Positions 1 through 7,669 of a stretch of DNA of 57,462 nucleotides are shown in pieces. The stretch covers positions 1 to 57,462 of IMG/VR virus record IMGVR_UViG_3300005466_000007, one strand, 5' to 3'. The notes below the pieces were generated by a model that was given only the letters and a program-made list of their open reading frames with translations, ran no database searches and was not told the DNA's origin. Position numbers and translations under genes: made by a program. The stretch's first letter is position 1. The number at the start of each line of letters is the position of its first letter. This stretch comes from a virus.

Positions 1-100
1 GATGCTCAGTGCAAGACAACAAGCAAATACTTGAAGAACTCCACACGCTTCGTAAGCTGCAACAAGCCACAGAAGAACGTATCAATCAGCTAGAAAGGCA
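1..100. repeat. Terminal direct repeat, left copy (100 bp)
   Basis: Positions 1-100 are identical to 57363-57462. The copy contains the last codons of the dNMP kinase and the GTG start of the first gene, so the gene order is continuous across the join. The repeat may be a true terminal redundancy. It may also be the overlap left by assembling a circularly permuted or circular molecule; its round length of exactly 100 bp favours an assembly overlap. Confidence 0.95.
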
Positions 101-392
101 ACTGAGGTATAAGACTACAATGAAGGTAGCTAAGAACGGAAACATCTATAGAGGCGTTCTCTGCTCAGACCTGCGACCCTACGTTCAGGAGTGGGTAGAC
201 ATGGGACGAACGCTAGGTGCGCTAGCCGACAACGCAGGACTATCCGAGGGTGCTATCGTTCGCATCCTGAATAACAAGCAGGACATGGTTAGAACCGATA
301 CAGCAGACAAGCTGCTTACTGCGCTAGGTCTGCCGCACATCTTCAACGAGCTGGTACCCGAGCCACCGGAGAGTCAATACTATGAAGAGTAA
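9..392 (+). CDS. Small HTH-like DNA-binding protein with coiled-coil N-terminus
   Basis: The 127-residue product starts at GTG 9 and overlaps the end of the dNMP kinase across the circular join. Residues 1-35 are rich in Glu, Gln, Leu and Arg with heptad-like spacing, consistent with a coiled coil that could mediate dimerisation. Residues 68-110 (TLGALADNAGLSEGAIVRIL onward) have the spacing of an XRE-type helix-turn-helix. By inference it is a DNA-binding regulator or a small nucleoid-like protein. No operator was identified. It could instead be a structural helix bundle. Confidence 0.65.
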   Translation: MQDNKQILEELHTLRKLQQATEERINQLERQLRYKTTMKVAKNGNIYRGVLCSDLRPYVQEWVDMGRTLGALADNAGLSEGAIVRILNNKQDMVRTDTADKLLTALGLPHIFNELVPEPPESQYYEE

Positions 393-543
393 AAAGAGCG
401 TTCCGCAGAAGTTCATGCAAAGACCCACAGTGCAGGCTTTTCAGCGCATGGTTAAAGAGAGCCTTCCCGGTGAAGGCCGCGCTAAGAAGGCTAGTCGTAT
501 TCACAAGCGTAAGACCAACAAACACGGAAGGCAGCATCCATAA
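382..543 (+). CDS. Basic small protein, unknown function
   Basis: This is a 53-residue ORF whose ATG at 382 overlaps the end of the HTH-like gene and whose TAA overlaps the ATG of the next gene. It is very rich in Lys and Arg (C-terminus KRKTNKHGRQHP) with almost no acidic residues, suggesting nucleic-acid binding. No family was recognised. The tight coupling on both sides supports a real gene. Confidence 0.65.
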   Translation: MKSKKSVPQKFMQRPTVQAFQRMVKESLPGEGRAKKASRIHKRKTNKHGRQHP

Positions 544-767
544 TGGCTAGGGACGAACAACAGTTTGAGCGTAAGCCAGCACTCGTTACAAGCTCTAGGC
601 ACGAAGTCTACCTGAAGATTCCGCTCGACGCACCTAACTGGCGTATCGACTGGAATAGCGAACAGGCGTGTTGGACGTTTTACGGCTATTCGCAGGAAAG
701 TATCGAAGACGCGAAGGGTAAGCTCATGGGCCTCGCAACTACGATCATTCAGGAATTGAACAAGTGA
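543..767 (+). CDS. Hypothetical protein, 74 aa
   Basis: The ATG at 543 overlaps the preceding stop (taATG). The product is soluble, with aromatic residues in the middle (NWRIDWNSEQACWTFYGYS) and a predicted C-terminal helix. It is translationally coupled to the small membrane protein downstream. No family was recognised. Confidence 0.65.
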   Translation: MARDEQQFERKPALVTSSRHEVYLKIPLDAPNWRIDWNSEQACWTFYGYSQESIEDAKGKLMGLATTIIQELNK

Positions 768-949
768 TCCGTAAGCTGTTTAAGTACCAAATTTGGTACG
801 TAGTGTTTAGCGTATACTTCGTGTTTATGTCGTACTATAACCACAGTGTTACGTTCGGGATTCTAACAGGCGGTTATCTATCTATGGTTGGGCACCACGC
901 TTGGATGACTTATAAGGAAAGGAAAGTCAATGCCGCAAACGATGTTTGA
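764..949 (+). CDS. Small membrane protein, 61 aa
   Basis: The GTG start at 764 overlaps the previous stop (GTGA). Residues 8-24 (YQIWYVVFSVYFVFMSY) form a clear transmembrane segment, and a second, weaker hydrophobic stretch follows at residues 28-45. The ends are basic. It probably sits in the host inner membrane. Its role is unknown; a superinfection-exclusion or host-takeover role would only be a guess. Confidence 0.6.
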   Translation: MIRKLFKYQIWYVVFSVYFVFMSYYNHSVTFGILTGGYLSMVGHHAWMTYKERKVNAANDV

Positions 950-1340
950 AATGGTTAAAGAGTTCCATGAGAAGTTCGGGCTAGCGGTCGGACATGGGCC
1001 TATCCCGTTTCTGCACGAAGACCTCGATAACGAAGAACTGTACACGCTTAGAGATCGTCTACACAAAGAAGAATGGAAAGAGCTGCAAGACGCATGGGAA
1101 GACGAGAACCTCGTAGAGTACGCCGATGCGCTTTGTGACCTTATCTACGTGCTGTGTGGTACAGCAGTGTCGTTCGGTATTGACCTCGACAAGTGCTTCC
1201 GCGAGGTTCACCTTAGCAACATGAGCAAGCTAGACGAGGACGGTACCGTTCACAAGGACGAGTACGGTAAGGTCATTAAGGGCGACGGTTTCTTCCAGCC
1301 CAACCTACGCGATATCATCTACCCACAGCCTGCACCGTGA
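930..1340 (+). CDS. MazG-like / HisE-type nucleotide pyrophosphohydrolase
   Basis: The 136-residue product fits the all-alpha NTP pyrophosphohydrolase superfamily. Residues 47-75 carry the metal-binding pattern (KEEWKEL, then EYADALCDLIYVL) with Glu/Glu and Glu/Asp pairs on two helices. The C-terminal half has the 'NMSKL-DG...KV-KG-FF-P' block common in phage members related to HisE and DR2231. Such enzymes hydrolyse (d)NTPs to monophosphates and are thought to clean or rebalance the nucleotide pool. The ATG at 930 overlaps the previous gene by 20 nt. The dNMP kinase lies about 1 kb upstream across the circular join, consistent with a nucleotide-metabolism group. Confidence 0.85.
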   Translation: MPQTMFEMVKEFHEKFGLAVGHGPIPFLHEDLDNEELYTLRDRLHKEEWKELQDAWEDENLVEYADALCDLIYVLCGTAVSFGIDLDKCFREVHLSNMSKLDEDGTVHKDEYGKVIKGDGFFQPNLRDIIYPQPAP

Positions 1341-1639
1341 TTGTCAAGATCATACATAGGCCCGAAGCACTACGTTACGACGTTTACCTTTACAACGACG
1401 ACCATAGCTATTCCGGTTACGTTAACACGGATGGTATAGTCATTTGGGAACGCTATGAACCTGGCACTGCTCCAAAGGCTTTCAACGTGTTTGACGAACA
1501 AGTGTTCAACGCTCTCAGACAGGCCATGATCGGTGAAGCTATTGATAAGGACGATGCTCTCCATGATGCACGTAACATTCGTGATCGGTTGCTAACGATG
1601 GTCGAGAAAGAATGGGATGCGAAGGTGCAACATGGCTGA
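1337..1639 (+). CDS. Hypothetical protein, 100 aa
   Basis: The GTG start at 1337 overlaps the MazG-like stop (GTGA). The N-terminal half looks like a small beta-sheet (VKIIHRPEALRYDVYLYN), followed by a helical, acidic C-terminal half. It sits between the nucleotide pyrophosphohydrolase and the DNA polymerase in one transcription unit. No family was recognised. Confidence 0.65.
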   Translation: MIVKIIHRPEALRYDVYLYNDDHSYSGYVNTDGIVIWERYEPGTAPKAFNVFDEQVFNALRQAMIGEAIDKDDALHDARNIRDRLLTMVEKEWDAKVQHG

Positions 1640-1859
1640 GACAGTAGAAGCCGTACAGTGCTACCTAGAAGGTGTAGGGTGGGTACTGTGGCCTACGCCA
1701 ACAGGCAGACCTGCACCGCGAATTACCGATTACGAGGTTCAGGATCTTAAGCCGCGTATCTTCGAGAAGCCAAACGCGAAAGGCCAGAAGTTTTGGTACA
1801 AGCGAAATCCGTCTATGTACTGTTGGGACGTGACGTATGAAGAAGCACCCTTTAGCTGA
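1632..1859 (+). CDS. Hypothetical protein, 75 aa
   Basis: The start chosen is ATG 1632, which has a GGTG ribosome-binding sequence just upstream; an in-frame ATG at 1617 is possible. The product is rich in Trp, Tyr and Pro and looks like a small beta domain (CYLEGVGWVLWPTPTGRP). It overlaps both neighbours, and the DNA polymerase ATG lies inside its last codons. No family was recognised. Confidence 0.6.
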   Translation: MAETVEAVQCYLEGVGWVLWPTPTGRPAPRITDYEVQDLKPRIFEKPNAKGQKFWYKRNPSMYCWDVTYEEAPFS

Positions 1860-4170
1860 TTGTGACGGTTGCCCGTTGCAGAAACGGGACGCCGCTTACA
1901 CCACCGGCCCGGAGAACGCTTCGGTTGTGCTGGTTAGCCGTAGTCCAGGGCGTAAGGATGCCGAGAAAGGTAAGCCCTTTGCTGGCATGAGCGGCAAGGT
2001 TGTTGACTACCTACTGGAAGAGAACGGCTACAAGCGTGAACAGATCAAAACGACAAACATCGTCCTCTGCGAAACGGAAGACCCGCCGAAAGAAGCGATC
2101 CGACGGTGTAAGGCACGGTTGGATGCCGACATGGATAGCGCCGATACGATCATTGCTGCGGGTGCGGAACCGGCGCGAGAGATAGCGAAGACAAGTCTGC
2201 AAAAAGGACGGGGTATCGTACATGAGCGTGTTAGCTCTGATTTCAGGATTCAGCGAGTCATCGTCACCAACAATCCTGCTGCTGTCATTCGTGATAGCGA
2301 CAACTTCCCTAACTTGGTCAGTGATTTTCGTCTTGCACTCAATCCTCCTGCGAATCCAGTCCTCCCTACTGTTGACGTTTGTGATAGTCGAAAGTCTGTA
2401 CTGGCTGCTATCCGTGATATTGGTAGTAGAGGGTTTGTTGCTGCTGACCTTGAAGGTCACAGGCCACACATAGAGTGTGCTGGTTTCTCGTTTAACGAAG
2501 ACCACGCTTACGTCTTCACGCGCAAGGGTATTGAGTCTACATGGCAGGAGTTCAACGATCTACTAGTTAGACGAGATATCGAATGGCTGTGGCACAACGG
2601 CATCTACGATGTTAAGCTGCTTAAGGACAATGATATCAATGGGCACATCGACCACGACACCTTTGCTATGTCGTACGTTCTCGATGAAAGACCAGGTACA
2701 CATTCTTTGGGCTACTTACTTAGGCTTCATTGTGGTTGGCCGAATTATGAGCCTGAAGCGGTTGAAAAGTACAAGGAAACAGGAGTGCTACCTGATGATC
2801 CTTACGAACTTTACACGTACAACGGTAAAGACACAGGAGGAACGTTCCAGCTATATAATCTGCTGAAGTCGCGGGTAGTCGAAGAAGAAATGGATGACCT
2901 CGTTAAGAAGCACTACATTCCGTTCTTCAACAAACTGACGGATATCGAGCGACGGGGATTCGTTTACGATATCGAACGTGCTTGTGATCTTAACGAGGAA
3001 GTAGTCATTCCGCTGATTCGTGACCTTACAGATGAGCTAGGGAGTATCGCCGGTGCAGAACTATACAACCCTATGTCCACTAAGCAGACAAGAGCTATTG
3101 TCTACGATACGTGGGGACTTAAACACAAACTTCGTGATAGTGGTAAGAAGAAACGGCAGACCGGTTTCGATAAAGATGTGCGGCGCGAGATTAGAGAAGG
3201 ACGATTTGACAGCAATCCACGCGCGAGAGATAAGCTCGTTGAGTTCGCTACCGTATATGATCGTTTCAGAACTATTGAGACACAGCGGGGCACCTTTATC
3301 GAGGGACTCATTAAACGAGTTCAAACCGATGGAAGACTGTACTGTGAGTTTAACCCTTGTGGTACCGTCACAGGACGGACTTCATCCCGTAACCCAAACT
3401 TTCAGAATATCACCCGAGAAGCGCGGGACGTGGTTCCGGGGATTAGAACTCTATTCCTTCCTACCCCTGGAAACGTACTAGTTTCGGCAGACTTTTCTCA
3501 GGCAGAGCTACGAGCCATTGCAGTGCTGTCTGACTGTTCACCTCTTAAGAGCATATATACTGATAGCAGCCGTTCTCTGCACAAAGAGACAGCAGCACGG
3601 TTCTACGGTGAGAACTACACCAAAGAGGAATACGTCAAGTCTAAGAACATTAACTTCGGTGTCTGCTATCTACAGTCGGCGGAAGCGTTCTCACAGATGT
3701 ACACGATGCCAGTGCAGGAAGCGAGGGATTACATTGGAACGTGGTTTAACACTTTTCCTGAGATTGCTGAATGGATTGCTGAGGTTTCTGATCGGGTAGA
3801 GAAGGAGAACGAGCTAAGGAGTCCATTCGGTGCTAAGCGACGGTTCCACCTAATCACGCCTGAGAACCTTAAGGAGTGCATCCGTGAAGGTGTCAACTTC
3901 CTACCGCAGAATACAGCCGGTCTGCTCACTATGGCGGCTATCATCGAAATCGAGGACGCCGGTATCCCGGTCATTAACTCGGTTCACGATTCTATTGTGG
4001 TTGACGTACCTGAAGACGAGGTAAACGACGTTGCCGCCACCATGAAGACTATCATGGAACGACAGGCTTACGACAAGCTAGGGTGGGAACTGCCCTTTAA
4101 GGTCGATATCAGCGTTGGCGAGAATTGGGGCGAACTTGAAGAAATGGAGGTTATCCCTCTTGCCGCGTGA
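1837..4170 (+). CDS. DNA polymerase I (family A) with N-terminal uracil-DNA-glycosylase-like domain and 3'-5' exonuclease
   Basis: The 777-residue replicative polymerase has three domains. Residues 1-170 resemble family-4 uracil-DNA glycosylase: CDGC at 9-12 plus Cys at about 79 and 90 could ligate an Fe-S cluster, with SRSPGRKDAEKGKPFAG and a TNNPAAV motif. Residues 195-345 are a DnaQ-type exonuclease with DLE (ExoI), NGIYDVKLL (ExoII) and YNGKDTGGT (ExoIII). Residues 360-777 are the PolA fold, with motif A DFSQAELR near 551, motif B KNINFGVCY near 601 and motif C VHDS near 716. Motif B has Tyr where the usual Arg sits four residues before the catalytic Lys, and YL in place of YG. SPO1 polymerase is a known example of a UDG-like N-terminal fusion. 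Whether the glycosylase domain is active cannot be told. Confidence 0.95.
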   Translation: MKKHPLADCDGCPLQKRDAAYTTGPENASVVLVSRSPGRKDAEKGKPFAGMSGKVVDYLLEENGYKREQIKTTNIVLCETEDPPKEAIRRCKARLDADMDSADTIIAAGAEPAREIAKTSLQKGRGIVHERVSSDFRIQRVIVTNNPAAVIRDSDNFPNLVSDFRLALNPPANPVLPTVDVCDSRKSVLAAIRDIGSRGFVAADLEGHRPHIECAGFSFNEDHAYVFTRKGIESTWQEFNDLLVRRDIEWLWHNGIYDVKLLKDNDINGHIDHDTFAMSYVLDERPGTHSLGYLLRLHCGWPNYEPEAVEKYKETGVLPDDPYELYTYNGKDTGGTFQLYNLLKSRVVEEEMDDLVKKHYIPFFNKLTDIERRGFVYDIERACDLNEEVVIPLIRDLTDELGSIAGAELYNPMSTKQTRAIVYDTWGLKHKLRDSGKKKRQTGFDKDVRREIREGRFDSNPRARDKLVEFATVYDRFRTIETQRGTFIEGLIKRVQTDGRLYCEFNPCGTVTGRTSSRNPNFQNITREARDVVPGIRTLFLPTPGNVLVSADFSQAELRAIAVLSDCSPLKSIYTDSSRSLHKETAARFYGENYTKEEYVKSKNINFGVCYLQSAEAFSQMYTMPVQEARDYIGTWFNTFPEIAEWIAEVSDRVEKENELRSPFGAKRRFHLITPENLKECIREGVNFLPQNTAGLLTMAAIIEIEDAGIPVINSVHDSIVVDVPEDEVNDVAATMKTIMERQAYDKLGWELPFKVDISVGENWGELEEMEVIPLAA

Positions 4171-4378
4171 AACTGCGATACGCGGGAGGCTGATCCTGGG
4201 TAGGCTGTGGGGGTCTTGGGAACGGTACTGCGCTCACACCGCGATTCCCTGCACTGGTGGCTACGTGCGAGGCAGAGCCGGTCTACCCTTACCGACGACA
4301 TGGCCGAAACCGCAGATCGCCGCACAGCGCCTCGATACTTCACTTTGTAAAGTAATGCTAAGCACGAAAAGGAGGTAA
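4160..4378 (+). CDS. Possible small basic protein, 72 aa
   Basis: A TTG at 4160, nine bases after a GGAGG inside the end of the polymerase gene, opens a reading frame to 4378. It fills the otherwise empty 215-nt gap. The product is Arg-rich and contains three cysteines, with no recognised motif. The next gene has its own strong ribosome site. The gap may instead be a leader, so this is a tentative call. Confidence 0.35.
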   Translation: MPRETAIRGRLILGRLWGSWERYCAHTAIPCTGGYVRGRAGLPLPTTWPKPQIAAQRLDTSLCKVMLSTKRR

Positions 4379-4385
4379 GACAGGT

Positions 4386-4733
4386 ATGGCCGACGAAAAG
4401 ACCTTTAAGCCCAAGCAGCCGCCTACCAGCTTTTCGGCGTCTGCACTCGACAACGCGGTTAGGGATCTCTACGTCAAGGTGTTCGGTAAGCAGCCTCCGA
4501 CCGGTGTGTCCATTGCCGATTGGAAGCGGTACGTGGAGTCTAGTGGTCGTTGGGATGGTGCCGAAGCTGGCGGTCTTAGGGACACCTTCAACGCTGACAT
4601 GTACTTTGTGGATCAGGTGAAGGAACACCTCGATAACGTCGATGGACGCGAGAAGATTCATTACGAGGAACTTACGGACGAAATCGCTGTGCTGAGGTCG
4701 CAGATCACCACAGCCCCTTTCCCCACGCAATGA
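4386..4733 (+). CDS. Hypothetical protein, 115 aa
   Basis: It starts at ATG 4386 after a strong AAAAGGAGG ribosome site. The product is soluble and mixed alpha, with the block VGFGKQPP-like 'KVFGKQPPTGVSIADW' near residue 31 and an acidic C-terminal helical half. Its stop overlaps the start of the next gene. It directly precedes the two genes that end with the endolysin, but no lysis function can be claimed from sequence. Confidence 0.7.
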   Translation: MADEKTFKPKQPPTSFSASALDNAVRDLYVKVFGKQPPTGVSIADWKRYVESSGRWDGAEAGGLRDTFNADMYFVDQVKEHLDNVDGREKIHYEELTDEIAVLRSQITTAPFPTQ

Positions 4734-5308
4734 CCGCTTGGGGCTTTAGTAACGGTAGCCTCGGTGGAGTCGCTACATTCGCTACTAGAGCCGCCGCTCG
4801 CGGTTATAAGTGCGCGAGCCTAGAGTACGACGATTACGGCAATGACGCTCGTTGGCCTGCCTTCCGCGATGCTTGCCATCAACAGCAGCTTTGGGCAGGT
4901 GTTTGGTTCACTAACTCGATGAACCTGCAAGCGTGTCCTTTCGACGCCGACTTCGTTGTAGCAGAGCTAGAGGATGAAGACGACTATCGGGGTATCATTC
5001 AACACACCGATACCCTGCCTAGTGTGTCAAGGGCGGTTATTACCAACTTCGTTCCGCTCGTTGACAGTACGGGCTATAGGCCGGATAAGGCCAAGCCGAT
5101 CATCGACATGGGCTACGCATGTCTGACCGAATGTTACATGGGAGTGAGTGAAAACTTCTCTCCCCCGCGTATGGACTTTACCGCCAGAGTACAGCTCGGT
5201 TGGCCTCATACGCAGCCTGTCTTCGGTACATACGGTAAGCCACTAGCTGAATACGCTCAGTGGCAGAAAGGTGGATGGGGGGTTTATCTTGCAGAGTACG
5301 AGTATTGA
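4730..5308 (+). CDS. Hypothetical protein, 192 aa; TIM-barrel-like fragment
   Basis: The ATG at 4730 overlaps the previous stop. The sequence alternates short strands and helices in a way that recalls a glycoside-hydrolase-like (beta/alpha) barrel: LEYDDYG near residue 34, LWAGVWFTN near 55 and ADFVVAELED near 73. This resembles the strand ends of GH25 or DUF1906-type folds. The usual catalytic acid pair is not evident. It lies just upstream of the endolysin, so a cell-wall role is plausible but unproven. Confidence 0.65.
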   Translation: MTAWGFSNGSLGGVATFATRAAARGYKCASLEYDDYGNDARWPAFRDACHQQQLWAGVWFTNSMNLQACPFDADFVVAELEDEDDYRGIIQHTDTLPSVSRAVITNFVPLVDSTGYRPDKAKPIIDMGYACLTECYMGVSENFSPPRMDFTARVQLGWPHTQPVFGTYGKPLAEYAQWQKGGWGVYLAEYEY

Positions 5309-5459
5309 TAAGCGCGACCAGCGTGATCCTGAAAAACTGTATCAGCGCATTAAGCAGGTGCAGGAGAACAACAAGGACATGACGTTCTTGCAAGCCTGCG
5401 ATGCAGTGCAAGAGATGTATAACGCTCATACAAAGGGTAATGGTCATGCCACTCACTGA
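5289..5459 (+). CDS. Small helical protein, 56 aa
   Basis: The start chosen is TTG 5289, six bases after a GGGGGG stretch; an in-frame GTG at 5271 is an alternative. The product is polar and helical (DPEKLYQRIKQVQENNKDM). It overlaps the end of the upstream gene and the start of the endolysin, suggesting coupled translation. No function was recognised. Confidence 0.55.
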   Translation: MQSTSIDKRDQRDPEKLYQRIKQVQENNKDMTFLQACDAVQEMYNAHTKGNGHATH

Positions 5460-6297
5460 AGGGCAGTTTCCGTACACAGGGCCATATGGTTTGGCCGACG
5501 GGCCTCTTAAGTCCAAAGGCCCCACAGCAGAGGCACTCAAGCGTTACTTCGGTAGAGTAGGTCTACTCGATTGGGCAGACTACGACCAGCATTACAACAA
5601 GAAACTGTGGGAGCTGGTTGCCGACCTTAAGATCGCTCACAAGATCAGAAGCAAGAGCGATCCGCGAGATGGAAGTTACGGAAAAGAAGTGTGGGAAGTC
5701 GTTAGGAACCGTAGAGTTCCTGAAGGCCCGCATAAGGGTGAATGGGCACTAGACGAGTACAGCCGAAAGATCGTGCAGGACGAGGCTAAGCTAACTGCAA
5801 CATCGCAGGAAGTACAGAAGGTTCAGTTCTATATCCGCGAGTTCTGGATTAAGGCCATTAACGTGAACTATGCGTGGCACTACTCACAGAACCGTCCGTT
5901 CGATCCGACTGTTAACCCGAGTAGCGGAGGATTCAGCGATTGCTCCGCTATGGTCGTACAGTCGTTCAAGTACGCTGCCGACAAGTCCGGCTTCGCAGTA
6001 CCCGATCCTGCTAAGTGGCTATATCGTGGTTACGGCAACACCGACTACTACGAGGACGACTGGCATCATATCGGCGCTCCGTTCCGTATCGGTGATCTTG
6101 CACACTTCCACAGTGAAAGGCATGTGGTGGTCTGCATCAAGCCCGGTAACTTCAATACGGCGCAGTGGGGTTCTAACGGGTCTGAACGGGCACCTGAGCT
6201 TATTAACCCAATGAGCAGTTACTACCGGTTCCCGAACGAGTACATGTTCACAGTGCGACCCCCGCTAACCGCACAGGAGTTGAAGGATGGAGTGTAA
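5446..6297 (+). CDS. Endolysin, NlpC/P60-like cysteine peptidase with N-terminal wall-binding region
   Basis: The start chosen is ATG 5446 (283 aa), preceded by GGTAATGG; an earlier in-frame ATG at 5401 lacks a ribosome site. Residues 10-85 resemble a helical peptidoglycan-binding region. The C-terminal half carries the cysteine-peptidase signature: Cys in FSDCSAMVVQSF near residue 167, followed by GDLAHFHSERHVVVCI with the candidate catalytic His. Such enzymes cut peptide or amide bonds of peptidoglycan to release progeny. There is no signal peptide, so it should need a holin; the holin candidates are at the end of the opposite operon (7660-8697). This is the only endolysin candidate in the plus arm's tail, though a secreted transglycosylase-like protein lies at 45482. 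Confidence 0.8.
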   Translation: MPLTEGQFPYTGPYGLADGPLKSKGPTAEALKRYFGRVGLLDWADYDQHYNKKLWELVADLKIAHKIRSKSDPRDGSYGKEVWEVVRNRRVPEGPHKGEWALDEYSRKIVQDEAKLTATSQEVQKVQFYIREFWIKAINVNYAWHYSQNRPFDPTVNPSSGGFSDCSAMVVQSFKYAADKSGFAVPDPAKWLYRGYGNTDYYEDDWHHIGAPFRIGDLAHFHSERHVVVCIKPGNFNTAQWGSNGSERAPELINPMSSYYRFPNEYMFTVRPPLTAQELKDGV

Positions 6298-6481
6298 CAT
6301 CGTATTGCACGAAGGCAGAGATGTGGTCGATGTGTTCGTTAAGAACGAAGCAGAGCATTGGTTGCTTCCCGATGGTTTCTGGAATTTAGAGCCTAGACCC
6401 CTTCTTAGTGTTCCTAGAGAGATATGGGAACTCATGGTCGGTAGTGCGATAGAGCTTTCCTTCGACGAAAGGAAGGAATAG
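6287..6481 (+). CDS. Hypothetical protein, 64 aa
   Basis: The ATG at 6287 overlaps the endolysin stop and the TAG overlaps the next GTG. It is an acidic small protein with several Trp residues. No family was recognised; the overlaps support it as a coupled cistron. Confidence 0.6.
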   Translation: MECNIVLHEGRDVVDVFVKNEAEHWLLPDGFWNLEPRPLLSVPREIWELMVGSAIELSFDERKE

Positions 6482-6720
6482 TGGGATTTGAGAAGCGAGA
6501 TACCACAGAGATTGATAACATGCTTCAGCGCGAATTGCCTGACGAAGAGGGTGGTATTGTAGTGGGGTGGGTTATCGCGTATGAAGTTGCTGGCGTCGAT
6601 GGTCAGCGAGCAGCGGGGTTCCTCCGCGAAGGTAGCGCGTCAACGCCGTGGCAGGCTGTAGGGCTGCTACAGTGGGCCGGTGCCGCTATCATGTCTAACG
6701 CTATGGGTAGGGGCGAATGA
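6481..6720 (+). CDS. Hypothetical protein, 79 aa
   Basis: The GTG start at 6481 overlaps the preceding stop. The product has a beta-rich middle (GGIVVGWVIAYEVAG) followed by FLREGSASTPWQAVGLLQWA, a pattern seen in small actinophage proteins of unknown role. It is coupled on both sides. No function is assigned. Confidence 0.65.
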   Translation: MGFEKRDTTEIDNMLQRELPDEEGGIVVGWVIAYEVAGVDGQRAAGFLREGSASTPWQAVGLLQWAGAAIMSNAMGRGE

Positions 6721-6881
6721 AAGACGATAACGATTACTACTACAGGCAGACCATGCGTAGAGATGAAAACGACATAATCTTTAACACTCGCAACATGGTA
6801 CCTAAGTGGACAAGATTGTGTTGGTGGTTGTCGCGTAAGCTAGGTGGAATCAAAGTGTTCGGTAAGCAGGACTTGACGTAA
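6717..6881 (+). CDS. Small basic protein, 54 aa
   Basis: The ATG at 6717 overlaps the previous stop (ATGA) and the TAA overlaps the ATG of the resolvase. The N-terminus is acidic and Tyr-rich (KDDNDYYY); the C-terminal half is basic with a WTRLCWWLSRKLGG amphipathic segment that might touch a membrane. No family was recognised. Confidence 0.6.
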   Translation: MKDDNDYYYRQTMRRDENDIIFNTRNMVPKWTRLCWWLSRKLGGIKVFGKQDLT

Positions 6882-7333
6882 TGACGACCGTTGCATGCTT
6901 TGACCCTGGAATCACCACAGGGCATGCTGTCGGCGTAATGGAAGACGGTCTAATGAAGGTTAGGTGTGGTCAGACCGCTTTCGACCATATCATGCTGTAC
7001 GACCAGCTACAGCTACTTAAGCCGGACATGATCGTAGCAGAGGAATTCGAGTTTAGAGGCAGAGCGCGGAAAGGGCTAGAGCTATACCCGCGTGAGCTAT
7101 TAGGCGTGTTAGAGCTGTACTGCCAGCAAAACAAGATACGGCTGTTCAGACAAAAAGCCGCTACTGGCATGGCGTACTACTCTAACGAGAAGTTGCAGCG
7201 TGACGGGCTGTACATTCGCGGTAAGCCTCACGCGATGGATGCTCTACGTCACCTGCTCCACTGGTACACCTACGGTTATGGGTTCCAGTTCAATACTAGT
7301 GGTTACGAAGCTGAGAACAGGAGGAAGAAGTGA
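6881..7333 (+). CDS. RuvC-like Holliday junction resolvase (RNase H fold)
   Basis: The 150-residue product carries the RNase-H-fold resolvase pattern: ACFDPGITTGHAV at residues 5-17 with the first catalytic Asp, VAEEFEF near 54 with Glu, and HAMDALRHLLHW near 113 with the C-terminal His/Asp. This is the RuvC-type nuclease found in many phages, which resolves branched DNA before packaging. It starts at ATG 6881, overlapping the upstream stop, and lies near the end of the plus-strand arm. Confidence 0.8.
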   Translation: MTTVACFDPGITTGHAVGVMEDGLMKVRCGQTAFDHIMLYDQLQLLKPDMIVAEEFEFRGRARKGLELYPRELLGVLELYCQQNKIRLFRQKAATGMAYYSNEKLQRDGLYIRGKPHAMDALRHLLHWYTYGYGFQFNTSGYEAENRRKK

Positions 7334-7506
7334 TTATCGAGATTGTCGCACAAGAGGGTCTGTTTGCTGTTAAGCTTCCCGACGGTTGGGAAAACAACGA
7401 CATGCCGGATACGTTTGATACGCGAGGCGACGCGATTAACTGGGTTCTCGCCAACTACCCCGACGCAGTGATTGAGCACGTTCACGCTGACTACGAGCTA
7501 GAGTAA
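7330..7506 (+). CDS. Hypothetical protein, 58 aa
   Basis: The GTG at 7330 overlaps the resolvase stop. The product is small and acidic with a beta-hairpin-like start (MIIEIVAQEGLFAVKLPDGW) and an acidic C-terminus. It is the last clear gene of the plus arm before the convergent hairpins. No family was recognised. Confidence 0.6.
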   Translation: MIIEIVAQEGLFAVKLPDGWENNDMPDTFDTRGDAINWVLANYPDAVIEHVHADYELE

Positions 7507-7554
7507 GTTAGGAGGTGATGCCTTGTCTACTCCTGATACGGAGAACTCATAGCT

Positions 7555-7669
7555 AAGCCCCCTGCCTTACGGTAGGGGGCTTAACAAGGTAGAAGGGCCG
7601 GTAACGCCCGCAGGAGAGGTAACGGTACCGGCCCTTCTTTTGTGCCCTAGACCCTGTAGCTAGGGCACA
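7555..7669. terminator. Cluster of three terminator hairpins between convergent operons
   Basis: Three strong hairpins follow one another. The first (about 7556-7583) is a 12-bp stem with one wobble and a TTAC tetraloop. The second (about 7590-7637) has a perfect 12-bp stem (AGAAGGGCCGGT with its complement) followed by TTTTG, a good rho-independent terminator for plus-strand transcription. The third (7642-7668) has a 9-bp perfect stem (GTGCCCTAG) overlapping the holin stop and serves the minus arm. Together they stop the plus arm and the virion arm from running into each other. Confidence 0.8.

Noticed and set aside
2011-2505. Minus-strand frame of 164 codons inside the polymerase
   Set aside because: It lies wholly within the strongly supported polymerase gene, has no ribosome site and no recognisable motif; it is a shadow frame.
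7510-7555. AGGAGGTGATGCC with 9- to 12-codon frames before the terminators
   Set aside because: The ribosome site is strong, but the frames are too short to support as genes; it may be a chance or leader feature.
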